This document shows positions 13,711 to 23,898 of a DNA stretch of 64,000 nucleotides, piece after piece; the first letter of the stretch is position 1, and every line of letters starts with the position of its first letter. Under the pieces are notes generated by a model that worked only from the letters and a program-made list of their open reading frames with translations, had not been told where the DNA came from and did not search any database. Both the position numbers and the translations under genes were made by a program. The DNA is from Shewanella sp. NFH-SH190041 (GTDB lineage: Bacteria; Pseudomonadota; Gammaproteobacteria; Enterobacterales; Shewanellaceae), in NCBI RefSeq assembly GCF_024363255.1, contig NZ_AP026070.1, positions 3,348,001 through 3,412,000 on the forward strand. Reading direction: 5' to 3'.

Positions 13711-15918
13711 TCAGTGACGGTGTACATCCGCCACCCCTTCAACCTGGCTGAGCTTGGTCAATATCCGTGACAGACCATCTGAGTTATACAGCTCCAATTC
13801 CAGATCGATCGTGGCGGTTTGAGTTTTCACATCCGAGGCTGAATTCATGGCCATGACATGGGACTTTTCTGATGCCAGAACCGACGTCACATCCCGCAGC
13901 AAGCCTGTTCTATCATTGCCGGTCACCCGCACCCGAACCCGATAGCCGCCGGAATAATTTTCGCCCCAGACCACGTCCACGGTACGTTCCGGATGTTGAC
14001 GCATCAGCTCTTTTATCTGCTCACAATCATCTCTGTGCACTGAAATCCCCCGGCCTTTGGTGATAAAGCCGACAATTTCATCACCCGGAACCGGGTGGCA
14101 ACACTGGGCAATATGGCTGAGCAAATTACCCACGCCATTGACCTCAACCTGATCCTGATTTTTCCGCTCGGGTTTAGGCTGGGATTTTTTCACCAGATCC
14201 TCAACCACATCCTCAACACTAGGTTCCTCACCGCGATGACGACTCTGGATATGGTTAACCACCTGATTTAACCGAACATCACCGCCGCCGATCCCCGCCA
14301 GCAGATCATCCATACTGGTCATATTGAAGCGTTCGGCTGCGCTCTGCGCATCTTTCAGCTTCAAGCCACTGCGGGCCAACTCAGCTTCCAGCATCTCCCG
14401 ACCAGCGACAATATTTTTGTCTCTGTCCTGCTGCTTAAACCAGTGCTGAATTTTAGAGCGGGCACGGGAAGAGCGGATATACCCCAGGTTGGGGTTGAGC
14501 CAGTCCCGTTTCGGATTAGGGGTTTTCGAGGTAATAATTTCAATTCGCTCACCGGTTTCAACCTGGTAGGTAAAGGGCACAATCCGGCCATCTACCTTGG
14601 CACCAATACATTTGTGCCCCACTTGGGAGTGAATGTAATAGGCAAAATCCAACACGGTTGAGCCCTGGGGCAGATCCACCACTTCACCGCTTGGGGTAAA
14701 GACATAAACCCGGTCTTCAAAGACTTGAGAACGGATTTCTTCCACCAAGTTACCACTTTCAGCCACATCTTCCTGCCACTGCAGAATTTTGCGGAGCCAG
14801 TTAATTTTCTCTTCGTAGCCACTTTGTTTGCCGCTATGGTTCCCCTCTTTATATTTCCAATGCGCAGCAACCCCTAACTCTGCATCTTCATGCATCTGTT
14901 GGGTACGGATCTGGATTTCAACGGTTTTCCCTTCAGGGCCCACTACCACGGTATGAATTGACTGATAACCATTTGGCTTAGGGTTAGCCACATAATCATC
15001 AAATTCCCGGGGAATATGGTGCCACATGGTATGTACCACCCCTAATGCACCATAACAGTCCTGCAAACGCTCGGTGACAATCCGAACGGCCCGTACATCA
15101 AACAGTTCATCAAAGGCCAGGTGCTTGCCCTTCATTTTGCGCCAGATGGAATAAATATGTTTGGGACGACCATAGACCTTAGCGCGAATATGCTCTTCAT
15201 CCAGCCGCGCCTGCAATTGACTGACAAAATCATCAATAAAGGTTTCCCGATCCAACCGTTTGCCATCCAACTGACGGGCAATGTCCTTGTAGGTTTCTGG
15301 GTGCAGATAACGAAACGAGATATCCTCCAGCTCCCATTTGAGCTGGCCAATGCCCAGCCGGTTCGCCAGCGGGGCATAAATATCACTGATCTCCCGGGCC
15401 AATAATACCCGGGTCTCTTCATCAGCATTTTTTACTGCTCGCAGCAGGCAAATACGCTCCGCCAGCTTGATCACCACAGCCCGGACATCTTCCACCATCG
15501 CTAATAGCATGCGACGGATATTATCTATCTGAGGTTCACTGGTGCGCGACTGGTTATTGATTTTCAGCGCGCTGATGGCATTCATGGTCACCACACTGTC
15601 CACCAGCTTACCCAAAGACGGGCCGAACTGCGCTTCCAACTGTTCACGGTCCAGCAAACCCGCTTCCTGCGCTTCAAACAGTACGGCGGCTTGCAGAGTT
15701 TCAATATCCATATTCAGCGGCGAGAGAATTTCCACCATCTCCCGCGCTCTGGCGACCATCTGTCGGCCATCAATATGCTTGGCCTGCACCATGGTATCTA
15801 TCCGGCGGATCAGTGCCAGCAACATCGTGGCCTCATCTGCATCGGCGACATAACGGTCAACCCACTTTTCCAGTTGAAAATCCGGATCATTAAAGTGCGC
15901 TTCACGGACAGATACCAT
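13711..15918 (-). CDS. relA: GTP pyrophosphokinase RelA, (p)ppGpp synthase I
   Basis: Ribosome-associated alarmone synthase of the stringent response. The N-terminal hydrolase-like domain has lost the HD metal site (FEAQEAGLL where SpoT-type enzymes have an HD motif), so this is a synthase-only RelA. The synthetase domain follows with RPKHIYSIWRKM and FDVRAVRI, then NPKPNGYQSIHT. A TGS domain (FTPSGEVVDLPQGSTVLDFA), a zinc-finger region with CCHPVPGDEI and a C-terminal ACT domain complete the protein. 735 residues, full length. Confidence 0.97.
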   Translation of the reverse strand: MVSVREAHFNDPDFQLEKWVDRYVADADEATMLLALIRRIDTMVQAKHIDGRQMVARAREMVEILSPLNMDIETLQAAVLFEAQEAGLLDREQLEAQFGPSLGKLVDSVVTMNAISALKINNQSRTSEPQIDNIRRMLLAMVEDVRAVVIKLAERICLLRAVKNADEETRVLLAREISDIYAPLANRLGIGQLKWELEDISFRYLHPETYKDIARQLDGKRLDRETFIDDFVSQLQARLDEEHIRAKVYGRPKHIYSIWRKMKGKHLAFDELFDVRAVRIVTERLQDCYGALGVVHTMWHHIPREFDDYVANPKPNGYQSIHTVVVGPEGKTVEIQIRTQQMHEDAELGVAAHWKYKEGNHSGKQSGYEEKINWLRKILQWQEDVAESGNLVEEIRSQVFEDRVYVFTPSGEVVDLPQGSTVLDFAYYIHSQVGHKCIGAKVDGRIVPFTYQVETGERIEIITSKTPNPKRDWLNPNLGYIRSSRARSKIQHWFKQQDRDKNIVAGREMLEAELARSGLKLKDAQSAAERFNMTSMDDLLAGIGGGDVRLNQVVNHIQSRHRGEEPSVEDVVEDLVKKSQPKPERKNQDQVEVNGVGNLLSHIAQCCHPVPGDEIVGFITKGRGISVHRDDCEQIKELMRQHPERTVDVVWGENYSGGYRVRVRVTGNDRTGLLRDVTSVLASEKSHVMAMNSASDVKTQTATIDLELELYNSDGLSRILTKLSQVEGVADVHRH

Positions 15919-16120
15919 TTCCTCTTCCTTATTGTTATCAGACTAGACGCAACGTCTTACTCTATTTGACTATCATCAGCATTGCGCTGAGCTTGTCAAA
16001 CCTCTGGACACTAACTGAGCAGATTTTTAGCAAAAAACAATTACAGCTTAATTATCATTAATTTAAGTAACGTTTTATCGCATAACCTCTCAGTGAAATC
16101 TTCTTTTTTGCCACAGATGG

Positions 16121-17443
16121 TTAAAGTTCAAATAATGCCATGGTTTCAATATGATGGGTTTGTGGGAACATATCGATAAGCGACACCCGACTCATCCGAT
16201 ACCCTTGCGCCAATAGCTGCTTACAATCCCGGCTCAGACTTGATGGGTTGCAGGAAACATAAACCACTTTGCGGGGTTTCATCCGCTTAAGCCATTGTAG
16301 ACTCTCAAATGCTCCAGCTCTGGCGGGGTCCAACAGCAGTTTATCCACCCGACCAAGCCAAGGCTCAGCTGACAAATCACTGCTTAAATCGCCATGGAAG
16401 AAAGCCAGATTATCCAGTCCTGCCGCGCTGGCATTGGTACTGGCCTGACTGACCATCTCAGGCACACCTTCCACCCCAATGACTTGGGCACCAGATGCTG
16501 CCAATGGCAAACTGAAGTTCCCGACACCGCAGAAGAGATCCAATACCCGTTCACCCGCAACTGGCGCCAACCAATCAATGGCCTGCTGCACCATACGGGC
16601 ATTAATGTCACCATTAACCTGAATAAAATTCCCCGGCTTAAATGCCAAGGAAAATCCAGCGACCTGATAAGCTGGCGTTACAGCATCGCCTTGCAAATCA
16701 CAGCATTGGCCTTGATTATCCTGCAGTAAGACGGTCACGCCCCTATCGTGAGCAAATGCAGCCAATGCCGCTTTATCTGCAACAGAGACCGATTGCGTCA
16801 CCCGTAACACTACAAAACAGCCATTATCCACCTCGATCAATTCCACATGACCAACAGAGGTTTTTAACGCCAAGGTGTTGAGTAAAGTAGATAAAGGGGC
16901 GATCAGTGCTGATAACTGCTCGGCCAGAACCGGGCAGGCATCAATGGCGATAACCTGCTTGCTGCCTTCTTGACGAAAGCCCAAGGTCAGGGTTTTATGC
17001 TGTTTGTCATACCAGGTTGCCAATCGGGCGCGACGACGATAATGCCAGCCCTCCCCAGCTATTGGCTGTTCAAGCTGAATGTCATAACCGCAGGCCCGGC
17101 TCAGCATATTCACCAAAATGTCACTTTTGATCTGCCGCTGGGTCACTAAGTCAGTATGTTGTAAATCACAACCACCGCACTGAGTATAATAGCGACACGG
17201 AGCCGCACAGCGGCTTGGCGCTGGAGTATCAATCTGCAATAGCTTGCCCCGGGCATACTGTTTTTTCTGCTCGGTTAATTGCGCCGTGACAGTTTCACCT
17301 GGCAGGGCACCGGGAATAAACACCACTTTTCCTTGGTGCTGCGCCATACCCGCGCCCAGATGATCCAACTGGGTCACTTTCAGCTGTAACTTTGCCGACA
17401 ACTGCTTGGATCTATTTGGTTTTGCTTTAAAAAATTGTGCCAT
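16121..17443 (-). CDS. rlmD: 23S rRNA (uracil(1939)-C5)-methyltransferase RlmD
   Basis: SAM-dependent methylation of U1939 in 23S rRNA (formerly RumA). An N-terminal TRAM domain is followed by the iron-sulfur cysteines in [14 protein letters not shown]. The methyltransferase part has the SAM motif [16 protein letters not shown] and the catalytic Cys motif [13 protein letters not shown]. 440 residues from the ATG at 17443, chosen because GAGG lies five bases before it; the open frame runs further upstream without a site. A 202-bp gap separates it from relA. barA is divergent. Confidence 0.95.
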   Translation of the reverse strand: MAQFFKAKPNRSKQLSAKLQLKVTQLDHLGAGMAQHQGKVVFIPGALPGETVTAQLTEQKKQYARGKLLQIDTPAPSRCAAPCRYYTQCGGCDLQHTDLVTQRQIKSDILVNMLSRACGYDIQLEQPIAGEGWHYRRRARLATWYDKQHKTLTLGFRQEGSKQVIAIDACPVLAEQLSALIAPLSTLLNTLALKTSVGHVELIEVDNGCFVVLRVTQSVSVADKAALAAFAHDRGVTVLLQDNQGQCCDLQGDAVTPAYQVAGFSLAFKPGNFIQVNGDINARMVQQAIDWLAPVAGERVLDLFCGVGNFSLPLAASGAQVIGVEGVPEMVSQASTNASAAGLDNLAFFHGDLSSDLSAEPWLGRVDKLLLDPARAGAFESLQWLKRMKPRKVVYVSCNPSSLSRDCKQLLAQGYRMSRVSLIDMFPQTHHIETMALFEL

Positions 17444-17544
17444 ACCGGCCTCAAAATCAATAAATAACTGGCAAAGGCTGCCCGGTTTCTGGCAGTCTTG
17501 TACCATTAATAAGAGTTTTGTAATTAAAGGGTTATCCCATCACC

Positions 17545-20385
17545 ATGAACAATGCCAATGATATGACCAAATACAGCCTGCGGGCTTGGGTGCTGGTTCT
17601 GGCATTGGCACCAACGGTTCTGGTGGGGATCCTGCTGGGCAGCTATTTTACCATAGATAGATTCTATGAGCTTGAGCAGACACTGATAGAACAGGGCAGT
17701 AATATTATCGACCCATTGGCGATTGCCAGTGAACCCGGGTTAGAACATAACGACAGAGAAGCCAGTAAACGCCTGCTGGCCAGCGCCCAGCTCAACCGCT
17801 CGCCTTTAGTGAAATCCATCGCTATTTTTGACCGCCATAATCAGCTATTCGTCACATCCCATTACCACAAAGATTTTGAAATCATGCGGTATAACGGCCC
17901 ACTGGATAGCTTACGCCACACTGAACACCAAACCATTGGCGATGTGCTGATCCTACGCAGCCCGATTTTTGATACTCGCGCCAGTGGAGAGTTGCAATTG
18001 GCGGCCAGTGAAAATGAGCCCAAGCTGGCCCAAACTGGACATCAAGAGCCATTGGGGTATATCGCCCTGATGCTCAATAAAGAAAAAACCCTGCTGGAGT
18101 ATCATCGTTCGGCGGTGGCGGCTTTTATTATTGTGCTGATCGGAGTGCAATTAAATCTGCTATTTACCTTCCGGCTGGTGAAAAATGTCACCCAGCCAAT
18201 TACCGAAATGGTGCGTGTGGTTGCCAAAATCCGCGAAGGAAAATTGGATACCCGGCTTGATGGCAATCTGATTGGTGAGTTAGATCTGCTAAAACGCGGT
18301 ATCAATGCCATGGCCGGGTCTTTGTCGGAATACCATGATGAAATGCAGCAAAATATTGATCAGGCGACCTCAGATCTGCGTGAAACCTTGGAACAGATTG
18401 AAATTCAAAACGTAGAGCTGGATTTAGCGAAAAAACGGGCGCTGGAAGCGAGCCGGATCAAATCTGAATTTCTGGCCAATATGTCCCACGAACTGCGCAC
18501 CCCCTTAAACGGTGTGATCGGCTTTGCCCGCCAATTAATTAAAACGCCGCTACATGCCAGCCAACAAGAATATATCCGCACCATTGAACGTAGCGCCACC
18601 AACCTGCTGGGGATCATTAATGATATTCTCGATTTCTCCAAACTGGAGGCGGGGAAAATGGTCTTGGAAAATATGCCCTTTGCCCTGCGGGATATGCTGG
18701 ATGACACCATAGCGCTGGTTGCTGGCAGCGCCCGGGAAAAAGGGCTGGAGCTAGTCGTCGATATCGACCCTGATGTCAGTGATAGTGTGAGTGGCGATGC
18801 CATGCGCGTTGGGCAAATCATCACGAATTTGGTGGGGAACGCAATCAAATTTACCGATGAAGGCAGCGTGCTGCTACGGATAAGACAAGTGGGCAACAGC
18901 AAGGATAAAGTCACTCTGCGCTGTGAAGTGATTGACTCAGGTATCGGCATAGATGAAAGCCAACAAGAGATGCTGTTTCAGGCTTTTGGGCAGGCTGATT
19001 CTTCCATTTCCCGCCGTTTTGGCGGTACTGGGCTGGGATTAGTGATCACCAAACGCCTGATTAATCAGATGGGTGGCCAAATCGGCTTTAAATCCAGCCC
19101 AGGTGATGGTTCAACCTTCTGGTTTGTGTTGCCGCTCAACGCCAGTCAATTTCCCATCGGCGGCAATCAATCACTGGAAAAACTGCAAGGCAGTAGTATC
19201 ACCCTGTATGAGCCGAGGGAATTGTCCCGCAATATGCTGCTACGTCGGCTGGAAAGCTGGGATATGACGGTCATTGAACTCAAAGACTTATCTGCACTGC
19301 GCCGCCATATCCGTGAGCAGCGCCGCAGTGATTATATGCTGCTGAGTAATCAAGGGCTCAGTGATGAAACAGAGCTAACCGAATTACTGGCTCAGTGTCG
19401 GCCGCTGACAGCACACTTATTATTGCTGGATGATAACCCCCTCCCCCACTTGCTCAGTGAACAGGGACGCCATTTGGTGGATAAGGTACTACAACCACCG
19501 GTTGGCGATCATATGCTGGGTCGTAATCTTATGTTTGCCGGCGGCGGTGAAGCCTTGCCTGCGGCCTCTTTGCCCCAGACGATGCCAGCTACTCGCCACA
19601 GTTTGAGCGTGCTGGCGGTGGATGACAATCTGGCCAACCTTAAACTTATCGACACACTGCTTAATGAGCTGGTCAGTACCGTCATTGCAGTAAATAGTGG
19701 CGATAAAGCTGTTGCCCAAGCGAAAAACCGGCATTTTGATCTGATATTTATGGATATCCAGATGCCAGGCACTGATGGCATTACGGCAACCCGGCAAATC
19801 CGGCAGGAATCACTCAATCGCAACACGCCAATTATTGCCGTCACAGCCCATGCCATCGCAGAGGAGCGGGAGCGTATCCTAGGCAGCGGCATGGACGGTT
19901 ACCTGGCCAAGCCAATTGATGAAGCAGCACTAAAGGGCGTCATTAGCCGTTGGATCACCCGCCCCAAATTTACCCATTTTGATCTCCACACCCTAAACTG
20001 GGAGCTGTGCTTAACCCAAGCCAACCAAAAAACCGATCTGGCTTTGGATATGCTGCGCATGATGCTCGACTCCCTGCCCCAAACCATCAGCCAGATGGAA
20101 ACTGCTTTAGAGCAATATGATGAGAGCCTGATGCTAACCACAGTACATAAACTGCATGGTGCCAGCTGTTATTGTGGTGTTCCCAACACGCAAAAGCTAT
20201 GTCAGGAAATTGAGTCCGCCCTAAAGCGGGGTTCCAGTGTGGCTGAGCTCGAGCCAGAAATTCTCGAGTTACTTGACGAGTTAAGTAAGGTAGAATCGGC
20301 AGCAAAGCAAGTGATCTCGCAGCTATCAGCGGAAATATCAGATGACAAACAAGACAGGTTTCTTCAAACGCCTAAAGGCGCTTGA
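17545..20385 (+). CDS. barA: Hybrid sensor histidine kinase BarA (GacS type)
   Basis: Tripartite sensor kinase of the BarA/UvrY (GacS/GacA) pathway that controls CsrA-sequestering small RNAs. Domain order: membrane segment (about 13-32), periplasmic domain, second membrane segment (about 190-212), HAMP, HisKA with phospho-acceptor His near 315 (MSHELRTPLNG), HATPase with DSGIGI and GGTGLGL, a degenerate receiver-like stretch, a true receiver with Asp near 737 (FMDIQMPGTDG), and a C-terminal HPt with His near 868 (VHKLHGASCY). 946 residues. Gene order rlmD | barA divergent is conserved. The end overlaps the next gene by 44 bp. Confidence 0.95.
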   Translation: MNNANDMTKYSLRAWVLVLALAPTVLVGILLGSYFTIDRFYELEQTLIEQGSNIIDPLAIASEPGLEHNDREASKRLLASAQLNRSPLVKSIAIFDRHNQLFVTSHYHKDFEIMRYNGPLDSLRHTEHQTIGDVLILRSPIFDTRASGELQLAASENEPKLAQTGHQEPLGYIALMLNKEKTLLEYHRSAVAAFIIVLIGVQLNLLFTFRLVKNVTQPITEMVRVVAKIREGKLDTRLDGNLIGELDLLKRGINAMAGSLSEYHDEMQQNIDQATSDLRETLEQIEIQNVELDLAKKRALEASRIKSEFLANMSHELRTPLNGVIGFARQLIKTPLHASQQEYIRTIERSATNLLGIINDILDFSKLEAGKMVLENMPFALRDMLDDTIALVAGSAREKGLELVVDIDPDVSDSVSGDAMRVGQIITNLVGNAIKFTDEGSVLLRIRQVGNSKDKVTLRCEVIDSGIGIDESQQEMLFQAFGQADSSISRRFGGTGLGLVITKRLINQMGGQIGFKSSPGDGSTFWFVLPLNASQFPIGGNQSLEKLQGSSITLYEPRELSRNMLLRRLESWDMTVIELKDLSALRRHIREQRRSDYMLLSNQGLSDETELTELLAQCRPLTAHLLLLDDNPLPHLLSEQGRHLVDKVLQPPVGDHMLGRNLMFAGGGEALPAASLPQTMPATRHSLSVLAVDDNLANLKLIDTLLNELVSTVIAVNSGDKAVAQAKNRHFDLIFMDIQMPGTDGITATRQIRQESLNRNTPIIAVTAHAIAEERERILGSGMDGYLAKPIDEAALKGVISRWITRPKFTHFDLHTLNWELCLTQANQKTDLALDMLRMMLDSLPQTISQMETALEQYDESLMLTTVHKLHGASCYCGVPNTQKLCQEIESALKRGSSVAELEPEILELLDELSKVESAAKQVISQLSAEISDDKQDRFLQTPKGA

Positions 20386-20941
20386 TCCCCTTCAAAAGCA
20401 ATTATTTGCCACCGCGCTATGTCAGCGTATGTACCCTAACTATCAGCTTTTTTCTGAAGTGTGTGAATTTGGTGATGCCAAAGTACTCGCAACGGCACTG
20501 GAGCTGGCATGGCAATCTTTGTATGACCGCAAGCTGAAGTTCAATATTGATGTGCATCTGGAACGCTTAGATGCCATTACCCCGGAACCAACCGATTTTA
20601 TTGTTTATGGTGCCTATCCAGCGATGGATGCTGCGGTAGCAGTTACCGCACTGCTCAGTGCGATTCAAGGTAAGCAAGAAGACGATATGATCAATATCAG
20701 TAAATTGTCTTCTGCCACTGTGGCCAATTATATTGAAGCGACACTGGATACCGAACTGACCGGCGATGCACTGGATGATATGGTGTTTGCCCATGAAGTG
20801 ATGCAAGAAGAACGGGAGCTGCAGGCGTCACTGCTTGATATCATTGAGCAAAATGCCAAAGTCAGTGCCGACTTGGTAAAAGAGCTGCGCCGAGAAATTA
20901 TCAGCTCAGGTGTCTCCAATATCGGTATCAGTGCTGAGTAA
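20342..20941 (+). CDS. YjaG family protein (DUF416)
   Basis: Conserved soluble gammaproteobacterial protein of unknown function, 199 residues, mostly helical. The sequence FFKRLKALDPLQKQLFATALCQRMYPNYQ at the start and FVYGAYPAMDAA-like text in the middle are typical of the DUF416 family. The ATG at 20342 lies 44 bp inside the end of barA in another frame, with GCGGAAA upstream, so translation is probably coupled to barA. No catalytic motif is evident. The acidic C-terminal half could be an interaction surface, but this is only a guess. Family assignment is by recall, not search. Confidence 0.85.
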   Translation: MTNKTGFFKRLKALDPLQKQLFATALCQRMYPNYQLFSEVCEFGDAKVLATALELAWQSLYDRKLKFNIDVHLERLDAITPEPTDFIVYGAYPAMDAAVAVTALLSAIQGKQEDDMINISKLSSATVANYIEATLDTELTGDALDDMVFAHEVMQEERELQASLLDIIEQNAKVSADLVKELRREIISSGVSNIGISAE

Positions 20942-20982
20942 TACTTTGTTTAAGCGCTCAAACTAGTTGCTTAGCAAATACT

Positions 20983-21009
20983 AAAAAGGGACCTATGCGG
21001 TCCCTTTTT
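20983..21009. terminator. Bidirectional terminator between the DUF416 gene and the LysR gene
   Basis: Perfect 11-bp inverted repeat AAAAAGGGACC/GGTCCCTTTTT with a 5-nt loop and A/T runs on both sides, placed between convergent genes. Confidence 0.88.
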
Positions 21010-21027
21010 ATTACCCAATAACAGGCA

Positions 21028-21951
21028 CTACTCTTTAATTACGGGATTTGGCGCCATAGAAAACAATTCCGAAGCTTTGGCCTGCATAAATTCAATAAAC
21101 AGTCGAACCTTGAGCGGCTGCTGACTGCGCTGATGATATTGAATGGAGATACGCCGTTTTTCACCAATCCACTCCGGCAGCAACACCTGCAACTCACCAC
21201 TGGCCAACTGTTGTTTTACAAACAGCTCTGGACCATAAAGAATCCCGCCATCAGCAACAGCCGATTCAATTGCGCCATGCAGATCTGTCAACGTCAGTTG
21301 GGCTGGACCATCATAATAATAACTTTCCCCCTGTGGATGGCGTAGCAACCAGTTAAACAGTGGCCAGACTTTGATTAGCTTATGGTGCGGTAGCTCCGAT
21401 GGGTGCAATAAATCCCCCGCCTTAGCCAAATAGCCGGGCGAAGCCACTAAACGATAATCCAATACGCCTAAGGTACTGGATACCCAAGATGAATCCGGCT
21501 GAGTACCGCCGACAATGGCAATATCTACACCTTTATCTATCAGATCCACCACTTGGTTGGACTGGGAGATATGCAATTTAATGTCCGGATACAGGCGACA
21601 AAATTCATTAATGGCCTGCATAAACATAATTGAGACAATGGAAATCGGTGCCGCAATCCGCAGCGTGCCTTCCGGCTTGTCATTACCGGCACCGGATAGC
21701 TCATCAAATTGGCTGACCAGCGCATGATAACGCTGGAACATATCCAGCCCTTCCTCGGTCAGGCGCAATTTACGGGTGCTGCGCATAAACAGCTGCTGAT
21801 CCAACTGAGCTTCCAATTTCGCCAGCTTACGACTGACGGTGGCTATTGGCATGGATAGCTCTTTGGCGGCAGCTGAAAAACTGCCCGCATTAACCAAATG
21901 CACAAATAAATAAATCAGTTCCAAGTCACTGCCAGGATTTTCCCGCACCAC
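21028..21951 (-). CDS. LysR-family transcriptional regulator
   Basis: 307-residue LysR-type regulator. The N-terminal winged helix-turn-helix reads AGSFSAAAKELSMPIATVSRKLAKLE; the rest is the effector-binding periplasmic-binding-like domain (ISIVSIMFMQAINEFCRLYP and onward). The start is a GTG at 21949-21951 behind GGGGAA. No target gene is adjacent in a divergent LysR arrangement: the divergent neighbour is recN, which is under LexA control, so the regulon and effector cannot be read from context. Confident on family, not on function. Confidence 0.92.
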   Translation of the reverse strand: MVRENPGSDLELIYLFVHLVNAGSFSAAAKELSMPIATVSRKLAKLEAQLDQQLFMRSTRKLRLTEEGLDMFQRYHALVSQFDELSGAGNDKPEGTLRIAAPISIVSIMFMQAINEFCRLYPDIKLHISQSNQVVDLIDKGVDIAIVGGTQPDSSWVSSTLGVLDYRLVASPGYLAKAGDLLHPSELPHHKLIKVWPLFNWLLRHPQGESYYYDGPAQLTLTDLHGAIESAVADGGILYGPELFVKQQLASGELQVLLPEWIGEKRRISIQYHQRSQQPLKVRLFIEFMQAKASELFSMAPNPVIKE

Positions 21952-22114
21952 ATTTTCCCCTTATTACTGGTTATGTCAGAAATTGTACTCTCCCTGTTAC
22001 AAGTCTCCAGAATGTTTTTTCAGTTTCCTGATCTGCATGACCCAAGTTGCTGATATTTTAACTTGCTTCACTGTTAAGTCGGTTTTTTGAGCAAAATATA
22101 GCCCTGATTGTTTA

Positions 22115-22154
22115 CTGTATATAAAATCAGTATATACTGTTCATCAATACAGTA
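22115..22154 (+). promoter_or_regulatory. Two LexA (SOS) boxes upstream of recN
   Basis: A perfect box, CTGTtcatcaatACAG, is at 22137-22152 within a TACTGT...ACAGTA palindrome. A second box with one mismatch, CTGTatataaaaTCAG, is at 22115-22130, seven bases before the first. Tandem LexA boxes at recN are known in E. coli and give tight SOS repression. They lie 50-90 bp before the recN start, overlapping the likely promoter. Confidence 0.88.
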
Positions 22155-22201
22155 TTGGCTTTGTTAACCATCACAAGAGTATTCCAGACAGGAAACCCGC
22201 T

Positions 22202-23863
22202 ATGCTCTGCCAACTCAGCATCAATAATTTTGCCATTGTGCGCTTTCTTGAATTGGACTTCGGTCCGGGTATGACCAGCATTACCGGTGAAACCGGTGCC
22301 GGTAAATCTATCGCCATCGATGCGCTTGGGCTTTGCCTTGGCAACCGGGCCGATGCCGCCAGCGTCCGCCCCGGCGCAAGCAAAACTGAGGTCAGTGCCA
22401 GCTTTTCCCTGCATGATGTACCTTTGGCCAAACGTTGGCTGGAAGATAATGATCTTGAATTAGAGCAAGACTGTATTTTGCGCCGCACCATCAGTGCTGA
22501 TGGTCGTTCTCGAGCTTACATCAATGGTAATCCGGTACCGCTGCAGCAACTCAAAGGGCTGGGGCAACTCTTAGTTGGCATTCATGGGCAACACGCCCAC
22601 CATGCGATGCTCAAAGCTGAGCATCAACTGACCCTTGTTGACAGTTATGCTAACCATCAGCAGCTGCTGGAAAATGTCGCCAAGGCGTATCAAGCTTATA
22701 AACATACTGAAGCTGAGCTAAAGCGTCTGCAACAATCCGCTCAAGAGCGACAAGCCCGCAAACAGTTATTGCAATACCAAGTCGAAGAGCTGGATGAATT
22801 TGCCCTGATGCCAGGGGAATTTGAGCAAATCGAAACGGAACACAAACGTCTGGCCAATGGCAGTGCCTTGATTGAAACCTGTGAGCATGGGTTATATCTG
22901 CTCAGTGAAGGGGAAGACGGTAATGTTGAATCACTGCTCAATAAAGCCGTTGCCCTGGCTGATGAATTAAAAGAATTTGATCCCGCATTGGAATCTATCG
23001 GCAGCATGCTCAATGAAGCACTGATTTCCGTGCAAGAAAGTGCCGCAGAACTCCAACGCTATCAAAGTCATCTTGAGTTAGACCCAGAGCATTTTGCACA
23101 GCTGGAAAGCCGATTATCACAGGCAATGCAACTGGCGCGTAAACATCAGGTTAGCGCCAATGAATTAGCAACCCACCATCAGGCATTGAAAGCTGAGCTG
23201 GAAGGGATAGACAGTGATAACAGCAAACTTGAGTCTATTGAAGATGCACTCAATGACAGCCGAGACGCTTATCTGGTACAAGCCAGAAAACTGAGCCAGA
23301 GCCGTCAGCGTTATGCTAAAGAGCTGGATAACTTGGTCACTTGCTCTATCCATCAACTGAATATGCCCAATGGCCAGTTTGAAATTGATATCAGTTTCAG
23401 TGACAGTCAGATGTCACCGCTGGGCTCAGACAAACTGGAATTTCTAGTCAGCACCAACCCGGGACAACCACTTCAGCCGCTGGCAAAAGTTGCCTCAGGT
23501 GGTGAGCTATCCCGGATTGGCTTGGGAATTCAAGTGATTACAGCTCAAAAAGTGGCAACGCCAACCCTGATTTTTGATGAAGTGGATGTGGGGATTTCCG
23601 GGCCAACGGCTGCGGTAGTCGGCAATATGTTGCGACAGCTTGGACAATCCACCCAGGTATTTTGTGTGACTCACCTGCCACAAGTTGCTGGTAATGGACA
23701 CCAACATATGTTCGTCAATAAATCCAACAGTGACGGACAGACAGAAACCTCCATGAAGCCATTAAATCATGATCAGCGTATCGAAGAGCTGGCTCGACTG
23801 TTAGGTGGTGATACTATTACCAGTAATACTTTGGCTAACGCCCGCGAACTATTAAAAAGCTAA
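22202..23863 (+). CDS. recN: DNA repair protein RecN
   Basis: SMC-like ATPase acting in double-strand break repair and sister-chromatid cohesion. N-terminal Walker A in ITGETGAGKSIAIDAL (near residues 28-43), long central coiled coil, then the ABC signature KVASGGELSRIGLGI and Walker B TLIFDEVDVGISG near the C-terminus. 553 residues, full length. SOS-regulated through two upstream LexA boxes. The insertion-sequence nest begins 51 bp after the stop, so anything that originally followed closely has been displaced. Confidence 0.97.
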   Translation: MLCQLSINNFAIVRFLELDFGPGMTSITGETGAGKSIAIDALGLCLGNRADAASVRPGASKTEVSASFSLHDVPLAKRWLEDNDLELEQDCILRRTISADGRSRAYINGNPVPLQQLKGLGQLLVGIHGQHAHHAMLKAEHQLTLVDSYANHQQLLENVAKAYQAYKHTEAELKRLQQSAQERQARKQLLQYQVEELDEFALMPGEFEQIETEHKRLANGSALIETCEHGLYLLSEGEDGNVESLLNKAVALADELKEFDPALESIGSMLNEALISVQESAAELQRYQSHLELDPEHFAQLESRLSQAMQLARKHQVSANELATHHQALKAELEGIDSDNSKLESIEDALNDSRDAYLVQARKLSQSRQRYAKELDNLVTCSIHQLNMPNGQFEIDISFSDSQMSPLGSDKLEFLVSTNPGQPLQPLAKVASGGELSRIGLGIQVITAQKVATPTLIFDEVDVGISGPTAAVVGNMLRQLGQSTQVFCVTHLPQVAGNGHQHMFVNKSNSDGQTETSMKPLNHDQRIEELARLLGGDTITSNTLANARELLKS

Positions 23864-23870
23864 TCACTTA

Positions 23871-23898
23871 GGCTCGCGTAGTCGCTACTGCGCGAGCC
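23871..23898 (+). terminator. Probable terminator-like hairpin after recN
   Basis: Perfect 8-bp inverted repeat GGCTCGCG/CGCGAGCC with a 12-nt loop, 8 bases past the recN stop. Only two T follow it, so it is a weak intrinsic terminator. The neighbouring insertion starts 16 bases later and did not cut the stem. Confidence 0.55.

Noticed and set aside
18405..18950. 181-codon minus-strand open frame inside barA
   Set aside because: Reverse reading of the kinase core; Ser/Arg-rich shadow composition.
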